Assembly (NCBI GenBank): GCA_963768415.1
Contig: CAVYHX010000030.1
Location: forward strand, 1 to 42,465
Source: CAVYHX01 sp963768415
Lineage (GTDB): Bacteria > Pseudomonadota > Gammaproteobacteria > UBA9214
Reading direction: 5' to 3'
Length of the DNA stretch: 42,465 nucleotides
Shown: in pieces, positions 8,599 through 16,551 of the stretch
Numbering within the stretch: the stretch's first letter is position 1
Layout: each line of letters starts with the position of its first letter
Made by a program: the position numbers and the translations under genes
The notes under the pieces: generated by a model
Databases searched by the model: none
Seen by the model: the letters and a program-made list of their open reading frames with translations, nothing else
What the model was told of the DNA's origin: nothing

Positions 8599-9069
8599 AT
8601 GCCGGTAGAGATAGAACGAAAATTTCTGGTGAAGGGGGAGCGCTGGCGCACCCTGGGTACAGGGCGGCGTTACCGGCAGGGTTACCTGTGTACGGTGCCG
8701 GCACGCACTGTCCGGGTGCGGCTCGCCGGAGATGAGGGTTTTATCACCATCAAGGGGGAATCCAGCGGTGCGCAGCGTGCCGAATACGAGTACATGATTC
8801 CTGCGGATGACGCCGAGGCAATGCTGACTGACCTCTGTGAACGGCCATTGATTGACAAGACGCGCTACCGGATCGAGTACCAGGGGCTGGTATGGGAAGT
8901 CGACGAATTCGACGGAGAAAACCGGGGGCTGGTTATTGCAGAGGTAGAACTTGATACTGCAGACCAGCGCGTCGATTTACCCGACTGGGTAGGTGCCGAG
9001 GTGACCGACGATCCGCGTTATTACAATGCAAGCCTGGTGGCTCATCCATTCTCGAAATGGGCACCGTGA
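8599..9069 (+). CDS. CYTH-domain (triphosphate tunnel metalloenzyme) protein
   Basis: A 156-residue CYTH/TTM protein, probably an inorganic triphosphatase of the YgiF/NeuTTM type. The diagnostic ExExK motif opens the protein (MPVEIERKFLV). Further tunnel residues are in RYRQGYL, TVRVRLAGDEGFITIKG, EYEYMIP, DKTRYRIEY, WEVDEFDGEN and IAEVELD. The ATG at 8599 was chosen because the motif is N-terminal; an upstream in-frame ATG at 8536 would add 21 unconserved residues. It is convergent with dgkA, with about 60 bp between stops. Adenylate cyclase activity, known for some CYTH proteins, is less likely at this size. Confidence 0.9.
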   Translation: MPVEIERKFLVKGERWRTLGTGRRYRQGYLCTVPARTVRVRLAGDEGFITIKGESSGAQRAEYEYMIPADDAEAMLTDLCERPLIDKTRYRIEYQGLVWEVDEFDGENRGLVIAEVELDTADQRVDLPDWVGAEVTDDPRYYNASLVAHPFSKWAP

Positions 9070-9128
9070 TGACCGGATTTGTAGTTCAGGTAATCCGACG
9101 CTGTATTGCCCGCACTGTATCGATGCGG

Positions 9129-9506
9129 CTAGCCGATGAAGCGCTCGTAACCGATAAGTCCCCAGCAGATCGCCACGGTCCAGAGGCTGACAAAAACCGC
9201 CGCCGAGCCGAGGTCTTTTGCCCGCCCCGATAGTGCGTGTTTATCTGCACCGATCCTGTCTATCGTGGCCTCGACAGCGGAGTTCAGCAATTCCGTGATC
9301 AGTACCAGCATGCAGCTTGCGATCAGGATGGCCCGCTCGGCAGCGTTAGTGCCCAGCCAGAATGCCGCCGGAAATAAAAAAATACAAAGAAACAACTCCT
9401 GCCGGAATGCGGCCTCGTTATTCCAGGCTGTCCGCAGTCCGGCGAGCGAGTAAAGCATTGCATTCCTGATACGGGCAATGCCGCCGGCCTGATTGTGGTT
9501 TGCCAT
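9129..9506 (-). CDS. dgkA: Diacylglycerol kinase
   Basis: Small integral-membrane kinase that phosphorylates diacylglycerol released during membrane-derived oligosaccharide synthesis, returning it to phospholipid. The protein has 125 residues and three hydrophobic helices. The catalytic/ATP motif ELLNSAVEATIDRIG is present, as are RIRNAMLYSLAGL and AKDLGSAAVFVSL. A clear Shine-Dalgarno (GGAG) precedes the ATG at 9506. It lies downstream of ksgA in the same orientation, 65 bp away, so it may be read from the ksgA transcript. Confidence 0.96.
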   Translation of the reverse strand: MANHNQAGGIARIRNAMLYSLAGLRTAWNNEAAFRQELFLCIFLFPAAFWLGTNAAERAILIASCMLVLITELLNSAVEATIDRIGADKHALSGRAKDLGSAAVFVSLWTVAICWGLIGYERFIG

Positions 9507-9571
9507 GGGGTCTCCTTGTATTGCAACGGCGAGTGTACACGCGGTGCAATGTGCGGGTCACGTGTTTGCTG

Positions 9572-10369
9572 TCAACCGGCAGGCCTGACCTGGCGCTGTG
9601 CGACCCGGTTGGCAAGTGCGGCAAACTCTCCAACAGCAAGCACTTCGGCGCGTGCAGCCGGATCGATACCTGCTGCTGCGATTTCGCCGGCATCGAGTAC
9701 ATCGCGCAGTGCATTACGCAAGGTCTTGCGCCGTTGTGCGAAGGCCCGGCGCACCAAGTCCGCGAACACGGTCTCGTCAACCACTGTTACCGGTGGCTGT
9801 GCAAACGGCTCCAGTCTTACAAATGCCGACTCGACACGTGGCGGCGGATTAAAGGCGCCGGGCCCAATGGTGAACAGCGGCGTGACCCGGCAACGGTATT
9901 GCAGCATGACCGACAGGCGCCCGTAGACGCCACTGCCCGGTGCTGCGGCCATGCGTGCAACAACCTCTTTCTGCAGCATGAAATGCATGTCCACGATACA
10001 TCGATGCTGTACCAGCAGGTGAAACAGCAGTGGCGTGGAAATGTTGTAGGGCAGGTTGCCGACAATCCGCAAGTGCCGGCTGCCGGCAAGCCGGCAGAAA
10101 TCGAATGTCAGGGCATCGGCGTTATGTACCGTGAGGGTGCCTGATTCCCTGCAGCGCTCGACGAGTGGCGCGACCAGGTCCCGGTCGAGCTCGATGACTT
10201 CGAGTCTGCCGGCAGCTTCCAGCAGCGGCAGGGTGATGGCGCCCTTGCCGGGGCCAATCTCGACCAGATGATCATTCGGGCGCGGCTGCAAAACGGTAAT
10301 TATTTTCCCGATAATTGCCGGGTCGTGCAGGAAATTCTGGCCGAACCTTTTCCGTGGACGGTGACTCAA
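9572..10369 (-). CDS. rsmA: 16S rRNA dimethyladenosine transferase
   Basis: KsgA/RsmA dimethylates two adjacent adenines in helix 45 of 16S rRNA late in 30S assembly. It has 265 residues with RKRFGQNFLHD, the SAM motif EIGPGKGAITLPLLEA, VGNLPYN (motif IV) and RRAFAQRRKTLRNAL. The start is TTG at 10369, supported by AGGA eight bases upstream and by the conserved N-terminus (SHRPRKRFGQN). In most relatives pdxA lies directly upstream; here an 8.7-kb insert separates them. The first 11 codons and about 130 bp of leader are duplicated at 15657-15816, the far side of the IS91 segment. Confidence 0.97.
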   Translation of the reverse strand: MSHRPRKRFGQNFLHDPAIIGKIITVLQPRPNDHLVEIGPGKGAITLPLLEAAGRLEVIELDRDLVAPLVERCRESGTLTVHNADALTFDFCRLAGSRHLRIVGNLPYNISTPLLFHLLVQHRCIVDMHFMLQKEVVARMAAAPGSGVYGRLSVMLQYRCRVTPLFTIGPGAFNPPPRVESAFVRLEPFAQPPVTVVDETVFADLVRRAFAQRRKTLRNALRDVLDAGEIAAAGIDPAARAEVLAVGEFAALANRVAQRQVRPAG

Positions 10370-10497
10370 GGGGTTATCCTGGTATTAGTCATTATTAACA
10401 GTCGGTTATAAAACGTCAAAATGGATTTAACCACGCAAACCACCCAGTTAGAACCATAGTGGGTGCGATTACAACTCGCATCGATATTCGCATCGGT
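10338..10497. repeat. Direct repeat copy 1 (ksgA 5' end and leader)
   Basis: These 160 bp recur in the same orientation at 15657-15816 with no indels and about nine mismatches by hand alignment (about 94% identity). The repeat covers the first 11 codons of ksgA, its ribosome binding site and its upstream region. Patchy similarity (TATCACTTGT) continues for about 40 bp beyond. The two copies bracket the IS91 remnants and their cargo. Confidence 0.92.
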
Positions 10498-10662
10498 CAG
10501 AAATGATTCGAGTTCAATGTTATCACTTGTAAGCGGGCGCTTAGGTTGACAGGTAGTGTCAGGAAATCATGTTGAGTAGCCCGTCATATTTCACCCCGAA
10601 TAGTGCAGTACAGGATGGCGTCTGATAGCCTCGGTTAAACACCTTATCGCAAGGACGCGATT

Positions 10663-11203
10663 ATGTTGCAGTTACCCACTGGCAGGGAAGCCAGCCGCGG
10701 TGAGCGTGCGCCTCGATACGAGCGCCATCGCCCGGAGCGCACCCTTCTTTACCAACTCATCAAAGAATACTACCCGGTATTCGAGACGCAGTGGGCAGCC
10801 GAGGGCAGGGTGCTGCCGGACTACGTGCGCCAGGAATTTGATGAGTACTTAAAATGTGGCCGTCTTGAGCATGGTCTTCTGCGAGTGCAATGTGACACCT
10901 GCCATGTGGCTGGTTTTTCGCTATATGCCGGTGTGGCAGCCGCTGCGCAGCAACGCGATAAGTTGGAACGTCTGTGCCGCTACATTGCCCTATATGGATG
11001 TAGGGTGCTTAGACGCTTAGGGACATTTGTGTCTGCTCCAGACCGGCCGTGTCTGCGGAGGTACAGCCAGGGCCATTGCCTGCATTGAAGATCCAGTGGT
11101 CATTAAGAAGATACTGATGCACCTGGAGGAGAAAGCACTTACGCGAGCCGCGCGCCTGTTGCCGGACAGTCGAGCACCACCGCAGTCCAGCCTGTTCGGC
11201 TGA
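10663..11203 (+). pseudogene. IS91-family transposase remnant A (internal deletions)
   Basis: Relic of a rolling-circle (HUH, Y2-type) IS91-like transposase. It keeps the N-terminus (MLQLPTGREASRGERAP, YQLIKEYYPVFETQW, EYLKCGRLEHG and the first zinc-finger cysteines CDTCH), then jumps at about 10,900 to a C-terminal segment (AGFSLYAGVAAAAQQ, RDKLERLCRYI). A second gap at about 10,990-11,040 leads, in another frame, to CRVCGGTARAIACIEDPVV and the final SSLFG stop. The catalytic HUH and tyrosine region is deleted, so it cannot act. Remnant B at 14,030 has the missing middle, which confirms the family and the deletions. The ATG is preceded by GCAAGGACGCGATT. Confidence 0.88.
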
Positions 11204-11480
11204 TGCAATAGCGTATTCCTGCTTAGTGTATGTTGCTGCCACAGCAACAGGGTATCGATTGGCCTGGAGACAGGAATTGGCTGGGGAAAGGGCAAAAGAG
11301 GGGGTGGCCTGCAGGCCAATGTGGCAGATGCTGGTAAAATTTAAGGGTGATCAGAGTCGAAAAGTAGTGCGCAGTGATTGCTCGATAAGCTGAGTTTCAG
11401 GAAAAATGGTGTTAATCCATCCTATCCTCACTCAAGGATAACGTTGTCTGGTTGATATGCTGCACCCTCCAGCAGAAATT
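11204..11480. other. Region after transposase remnant A; possible element end
   Basis: No gene recognised. A 14-bp perfect palindrome TGGCCTGCAGGCCA lies at 11305-11318, about 100 bp after the transposase stop, where IS91-like elements carry their origin hairpin. The assignment as an oriIS relic rests only on position and symmetry. GC content falls beyond about 11,330, marking the start of the AT-rich cargo. Confidence 0.35.
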
Positions 11481-11953
11481 TCAGGAGAGACTGATCTGTT
11501 CCGAATCCGGTGCCCCCAGGTTGAGCGCCTCGATGGAACTGCCACTGTTCCTCAGGTTTGTTTGCAGGTATGAGGCCCTGGTCTGTTTGTCAGTTATGCC
11601 GTATCCCCAGGTGTTCGAATCGCCCAGGAGCATTACACGCTTCACTTTACCTGGCTTTTCTGTACTGTATTGCGGTCCCCTCTGGCCCCTGGAATTATGC
11701 GTGACCATGTTTACCTGCAGATCAGGTATACCGTTCATGCCATAGATGGAGTGATACTCATTATAAATCTCATGGCCGACAAACCGTCCTGTTTTATCGG
11801 TCACCAATCTTGTCTGTTCAGGGTTATTTTTGTTTGCCACTGCAAAAACGGATTCCAGACAGAAAATATGATTATCAGGAGAGATCCAATAAGAAGCACC
11901 ACATTTGTCAGAACATTTCTTAAGGTTGAACGATGGGAATCCTTGCTCTTCAT
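11481..11953 (-). pseudogene. SGNH/GDSL hydrolase-like gene, frameshifted and truncated
   Basis: The ATG at 11953 opens a basic N-terminus and one membrane helix (VVLLIGSLLIIIFSVW). A frame break at about 11,850 leads to a soluble part with HEIYNEYHSIYGMNGIPD, THNSRGQRG and block I of the SGNH family (VMLLGDSNTWGYGI), including the catalytic Ser of GDS. The frame stops soon after EALNLGAPDSEQ, so blocks III and V with the catalytic Asp/His are missing. Family members often act as O-acetyl or acyl esterases on surface glycans. It belongs to the AT-rich cargo with the glycosyltransferase-like gene in the same orientation. Confidence 0.65.
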
Positions 11954-12251
11954 CGGGGCCTCGTGATGCTATTTAATCTATTCTAGATACTCTTCCCATT
12001 CCATGAGCAGAAGCGTTTTCTTCCTGGTATTGTATTCCTTTCAGGAGACAAGCGAGTCGCCCCTGGTGCTTCTGCTGTTGCGGGATAATGGTGCCACATA
12101 ATCCATGATTAATAATTAATTTTTATTATATAATTTGCTGTAATAGGAAAAAGCTCAAGCAGCCAGAGTGATTACACCGAAATGGCTTGACTATTATTTC
12201 GCCATACACAGATATTCGTATTATTTTGGAGCTACTCCATTCAAGTCGTGG
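11954..12251. other. AT-rich spacer within cargo, no gene seen
   Basis: About 300 bp between the SGNH relic and the 3' end of the membrane-protein gene. It contains poly-T/A tracts near 12,110-12,140 and no family match. The missing C-terminal part of the SGNH hydrolase is not here; it would lie on the other side of that relic. Confidence 0.4.
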
Positions 12252-13871
12252 CTATTCATCAACAAGGAAAATATCACATATGTGATTGGCCTGTGTTTGT
12301 GCACAGTCTTTAATGTGCCTGGTATGTACTTGCCCCCAACTAAACATTTTCTCTATCTCTTCTACATCAAATGTTTCACTTGCCAGGAATATTACTCCCC
12401 GGCCTTTCAACGCCCGTGCGCTATCCATAAGTTGTGCGCGCGGCACCACTCGCACATCCTTAAAAGCCTTGCTAATGCCCTTATCTAGTTCCAACGCGCA
12501 ACGATAATGCTGCCCGCGAAACTGATCAACATTGTATGTGATAAGTACAGTCTTGTTCGACTCTTTGCTGTCTTGGAAATATGAACGCGCAGTGTCTACA
12601 AAATGTGAAGGACCTGCCAGTGGCCAATAATTATCTATTAATACAGCACCTCGTAACCCTATTACGATCAGCGCAAGTGCTGTGGCAATAGTTAACGGGA
12701 TTGAATATTTTCTCTTTATGTTGGTTCGACAGGATAATGCTGCTACGACATTCAACAGGAGTACAGAACCAAAAACCCGCCTAACTCCTGGGTATGGCCA
12801 TGCAAACCCTGAAAGAAGTACACTGGTTAACATGGCAAGTACCAATATAGCAATCCACTTAATACGATCTGAGACTTCCTTTCTATATAACGATATACAT
12901 AAATGAATTATTCCCGCACTAACAAAGCCTAAAATCGCTGGCTCTACATAAGGCACATTATAGTTGAAAGTATTCCATGACGTGCTTTTCCAAAACATAT
13001 CATTTAAAACCACCTTAACACTATCCCACCAGTGATCCATCTTCAAGAACCCACCTGCCCACTGTAGTACATTGTCATTTGGAGTTTGAGCTGTCTGTCT
13101 AATCAGGAATACTGCGAATACACTTATTACCAAGCAACAGACGGCCCACAGAATCCGTCTCGATTTCCATCTTTCCCGAAAAAATATCATATGCAGCCCT
13201 ATCAACGGGGCGCACGTTAATATCGCTCCCGGATAGAACAGGACCGAGAACGCTGCAACAAACATGACCAATGAAAGAGATGCATTAGTTGGCTTGATCA
13301 TCAGCAAAGCAATGACGATTGCGGTCGGCACTACAGCCCAAATTGTCGCTGCGGCAAATAAAGAGTGGAAAATAAAAGGATAACTAAAAGTAGTTAACAA
13401 GAAGAATAGAGCACTCGCAACGGAGCTAAAGTGTCTGTATATCGCCGTAGCCAATGCTGCTATTGATATACTAAAAGCGGAATAAGAGACTGCGCTGGCT
13501 GTTGTTACATCAAAGCCCAGTGCGTTATATGTAACGAGGAAGAGCGAATACAATAGATAATTTGTACCGCCCCCATGTATTGCTTCACCATGCAATAATT
13601 GATTCGGCATCACGCAGCTATCAAATGCATCATCTCCCATATACCACGAGCTATACAGCATGTGGGATAGGTAATAATGTAGTATACATCCAACAAGAAG
13701 GTAGGCGCAGAAGTAGAATATCGATTTCGATTTCGATATTGCAGACCTTTCAGCGGGCCAAGATCCTTCAGAAGACGAGAAAGATACAAGCAACACTAAG
13801 AAAGAGATGCTCCAACCAATCAATGTATAAATTGGGTATCTTGAGGCAGTAATTAGTATTTCATTCAACAT
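12252..13871 (-). CDS. Multi-pass membrane protein, GT-C glycosyltransferase-like
   Basis: A 539-residue protein with about ten to twelve hydrophobic helices across residues 10-415 and a soluble C-terminal domain of about 110 residues (VLITYNVDQFRGQHYRC, VRVVPRAQLMDSARALKG, DVEEIEKMFSW). The first external loop carries an acidic motif (YMGDDAFDS, Asp80/Asp81), the place where GT-C enzymes such as ArnT/PMT types keep their catalytic Asp. I infer transfer of a sugar or similar group from a polyprenyl donor to a surface glycan, but no named family was recognised. It is intact although surrounded by decayed genes, and is much richer in A+T than the chromosome, indicating transfer. Alternatives are an O-antigen polymerase-like or other polytopic protein. 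Confidence 0.7.
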   Translation of the reverse strand: MLNEILITASRYPIYTLIGWSISFLVLLVSFSSSEGSWPAERSAISKSKSIFYFCAYLLVGCILHYYLSHMLYSSWYMGDDAFDSCVMPNQLLHGEAIHGGGTNYLLYSLFLVTYNALGFDVTTASAVSYSAFSISIAALATAIYRHFSSVASALFFLLTTFSYPFIFHSLFAAATIWAVVPTAIVIALLMIKPTNASLSLVMFVAAFSVLFYPGAILTCAPLIGLHMIFFRERWKSRRILWAVCCLVISVFAVFLIRQTAQTPNDNVLQWAGGFLKMDHWWDSVKVVLNDMFWKSTSWNTFNYNVPYVEPAILGFVSAGIIHLCISLYRKEVSDRIKWIAILVLAMLTSVLLSGFAWPYPGVRRVFGSVLLLNVVAALSCRTNIKRKYSIPLTIATALALIVIGLRGAVLIDNYWPLAGPSHFVDTARSYFQDSKESNKTVLITYNVDQFRGQHYRCALELDKGISKAFKDVRVVPRAQLMDSARALKGRGVIFLASETFDVEEIEKMFSWGQVHTRHIKDCAQTQANHICDIFLVDE

Positions 13872-14029
13872 GTATATACGACCATAACTATAGGGGAACG
13901 CTGATCAATTAATGTTACCAGCTACATTCAAGTGATTTTGTAATAATACAAATCACTACTATCCGATAAAACGCTGTGCACCATTTCTAGTGTAATGTTT
14001 TCTATATAAAAATGACCATTTTATGAGTG
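13872..14029 (-). promoter_or_regulatory. AT-rich upstream region of the membrane-protein gene
   Basis: About 150 bp of AT-rich DNA between the start of the 539-residue gene and transposase remnant B. It probably holds the gene's promoter, but I could not fix hexamers. The border at about 14,020 is where the sequence begins to match IS91-type coding DNA. Confidence 0.3.
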
Positions 14030-15177
14030 TTGCCGACTTCAGCATGAAAAGCCATTCTGGCCATGCTGTGAGCTATGCTGTGTTCGGATTCAAGCCTGTA
14101 TACAGGCCAGCTCGTTTTTTCCCAAGTGACCGATCACCTGCCAATGCATACGTTTCGGCGTTGCGTGCAACGCTACGGGCAAGGCGCTGGGTATTGTCTA
14201 CCGCACCATTGCTACGTACCTAACCCGGAAGCCAGTTATACAAAAACGATCGCTCACACAGGTGCCGTCACCCTGATCCAGCGTTTTGGCGGTGCGCTCA
14301 ACCTCAATGTCCACTTCCATATGCTGTTCCTCGATGGCGTCTACGTGGACAGTGCAGGGTCATCCACAAGGTTTCGCTGGGTTAAAGCCCCGACCAACAG
14401 CGAACTCAATCAACTCAGCCACACCATTGCCCATCGCCTGGCCCGGTATCTGGAACGCCAGGGTTTGTTGGAACGGGATGCCGAGCACAGCTATCTGGCA
14501 TTAGATCGATTCAGATGAAGATCCAATGGATCAACTGCGGGGGCATTCCATTACGTATCGCATCGCGGTGGGTCCTCAGCAAGGACGCAAGGTATTCACG
14601 CTGCAAACACTGCCTGGGATTGAAGAACCCTTCAGTGGCAGTGCGGGTCAGGCGGCTGGTTTTTCACTGCATGCCGGTGTAGCGGCCAAGGCCAATCAGC
14701 GCGACAAACTGGAACGCCTGTGTCGTTACATTACCCGACCGGCCGTATCCGAAAAGCGGTTGTCACTGACGAATCAGGGCAAGGTTCGGTATGAGCTGAA
14801 AACGCCGTATCGGGATGGCACCACCCACGTGATCTTCGAGCCTGTGGATTTCATTGCCAAACTGGCCGCCCTGGTGCCGAAGCCCAGAGTCAATCTGACT
14901 CGTTTTCACGGTGTATTCGCCCCGAACAGCAAGCACCGTGCGCTGGTGACACCGGCGAAGCGGGGCAAGGGTAGCAAGCCCAAAGTAGCGGATGGCCAGG
15001 AGGAGCAAACGCCAGTTCAGCGTCATGCGGCCATGACCTGGGCTCAGCGGCTGAAGCGGGTTTTCACAAAGTAGGCGCTAGCGATATCGACGTTGAGACG
15101 TGCCGTGTCTGTGGAGGAACAGCCAGGGTCATTGCCTGCATTGAAGATCCGGTGATCATTAAGAAGATCCTGATGCA
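14030..15177 (+). pseudogene. IS91-family transposase remnant B (5'-deleted, several frame breaks)
   Basis: Carries the middle and C-terminal parts missing from remnant A. In order: GKALGIVYRTIATYLTRK near 14,178; after a frame break TKTIAHTGAVTLIQRFG and the HUH-type histidine motif NLNVHFHMLFLDGVYV near 14,300; a break at about 14,510; then QLRGHSITYRIAVGPQQGRK, AGFSLHAGVAAKANQRDK, LTRFHGVFAPNSKHR and MTWAQRLKRVF to a stop at 15,074. Beyond this stop CRVCGGTARVIACIEDPV continues the family C-terminus. The N-terminal zinc-finger part is absent. At about 15,178 homology ends and a coiled-coil sequence is fused on. It is too broken to be active. Confidence 0.9.
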
Positions 15178-15508
15178 CCTGGAGGAGCAAGAAAGACAAA
15201 GAATTGAGACCGAAGAAAGATTGGAGCGAGAAAGGCTGGAAAAAATCAGACAGGAACGTATCCAGCGGTTGTTAGGTGAGGCATCTGCGCATAGGCAAAC
15301 TTGTGATATCCATATGTATATTGATCAAGTGCTTGCTTATGTAGAAAACTCGTCATTACCGCAATCTCAGAAAGAGCTATTGTCATGGGCTGAGTGGGCG
15401 AGGGCACAAGCAGATGATCTTGATCCAATCGTTTCGGGAGGTTTTCAGATTGATGGATTTCGTGAACAGAATGATTGTGATTCTGAAACATCAGTAGTTC
15501 CGGAATGA
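15152..15508 (+). CDS. Transposase tail fused to a coiled-coil fragment of an unrelated protein
   Basis: The frame opens in the IS91 C-terminus (MIIKKILMHLEE, numbered with an alternative start) and runs directly into a highly charged coiled coil (EERLERERLEKIRQERIQ) and a folded-looking tail (HMYIDQVLAYVEN, LLSWAEWARAQADDLDPI). The last part resembles the C-termini of various hypothetical proteins that end in a WA..QAD.LDP motif (from memory). In remnant A the transposase ends normally with SSLFG at the equivalent point, so the fusion is secondary and specific to copy B. Whether it is translated is unknown. Confidence 0.55.
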   Translation: MIIKKILMHLEEQERQRIETEERLERERLEKIRQERIQRLLGEASAHRQTCDIHMYIDQVLAYVENSSLPQSQKELLSWAEWARAQADDLDPIVSGGFQIDGFREQNDCDSETSVVPE

Positions 15509-15656
15509 TAAACACATCCAATAAAAATGACCGGGATGTCAGTCGGGTAGAGCCAGCGCTGGTATATAGCAACTGTGCCCAAAAGTGGCAGCAGTCGGGA
15601 TATCCCAGCAAGTAACTTATTGAGTAACGTGGGGAATCAGAGCCGGGGAGCGGTCT

Positions 15657-15816
15657 TGGCCGAACCTTTTCCGTGGACGGTGACTCAAGGGGTTATCCTG
15701 GTATTAGTCATTATTAACAGTCAGTTATAAAGCATTGAAATGGATTTACCCACGCAAACCACCCAGTTAGATCCATAGTGGGTGCGATGATAACTCGCAT
15801 CGATATTCGCATCGGT
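15657..15816. repeat. Direct repeat copy 2 (displaced ksgA leader)
   Basis: Second copy of the 160-bp repeat at 10338-10497. It contains a TTG at 15688 followed by the first 11 ksgA codons on the minus strand (SHRPRKRFGQ), after which ksgA similarity stops at about 15,657. The sequence to its right (15,817 on) is probably what originally lay upstream of ksgA. Confidence 0.92.
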
Positions 15817-16551
15817 AGAAGATTGACGGGAAATCAATAGAGCGACAAATGATATCACTTGTGCGTAATAGCTTGATCTGGGTTGGAAGGGTAATTCAGT
15901 TGGGCATGATAGGAGCAATGTTTCTACTGAAATCACACGCGCCGCCGGGCTCATGGCACTGACCGTGACCGGGTAGATACAGGTAGTCGATGATCAAATA
16001 CGGATGCTGGTTCTTGAGTAGGGCAGGTAGGGGTATACATTGAATCGCCCCCGATCTACTAGACACCTGCCGTCCACATCCAGCAATCACATATGCACCT
16101 GTTTTGAAGTGCTGGCGTCTTACCCGGACAATCCCAACTGCATTAAAAAGCCAGCTTAATGAGACAGCCTCCTGCTGAAAATTGCTTTCTGTCATGTTAT
16201 GCGATGCAGGCAGAATCGATACGGCAATCGTCCTTGTTCGTATAGTCGACCTTGTTGTCACCGTCGCTGTCTATGCAGCCACCTGTACCGTCCTGGCTAT
16301 CTGAATGCATGATCATTATCACACGACACGAAGTGCGCGTACGTCTCAACGGAAGGGGACTTCATGACAAAACCAGCCGAGCCTGCCAGTAGTGTCAGGT
16401 GTTGGTGGACGCCGAGCCGTGAACTGGTTGGGTATCGCTCCGCTGGATGTCAACGCGGTCTGGAGCAACGATGGCCATGGCGCCGGTCATCGCCACAGAG
16501 CAGAAGGGGGCTGTCTGCCCCCTCCTGCCATCTCAGATATATGTGTTACTG
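15817..16551. other. Region with gene fragments between repeat copy 2 and the multicopper oxidase
   Basis: No intact gene. A 121-codon minus frame (15896-16261) is open but unrecognised. Overlapping it in another minus frame, about 16310-16197, is a short peptide with a DxDGDxxxD calcium-type motif flanked by cysteines (GCIDSDGDNKVDY, then NKDDC), resembling the cysteine/aspartate repeats of secreted proteins and the tail of the neighbouring oxidase. The rest (16,311-16,500) shows nothing identifiable. Confidence 0.4.
16505..16523 (-). terminator. Candidate terminator after the multicopper oxidase
   Basis: Perfect 7-bp stem AGGGGGC/GCCCCCT with a 5-nt loop, 29-47 bp past the stop of the oxidase on the minus strand. 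The run of T after the hairpin is weak (TCTGCTCT), so termination is plausible but not certain. Confidence 0.5.

Noticed and set aside
11305..11318. Palindrome TGGCCTGCAGGCCA as a proven IS91 origin
   Set aside because: Position fits, but a consensus comparison could not be made; left as a possibility only.
10663..15074. Active IS91 element
   Set aside because: Neither copy has both N-terminal zinc finger and catalytic core; frames are broken.
15896..16261. 121-codon minus-strand frame
   Set aside because: No domain, no ribosome site, and it overlaps a more protein-like fragment in another frame.
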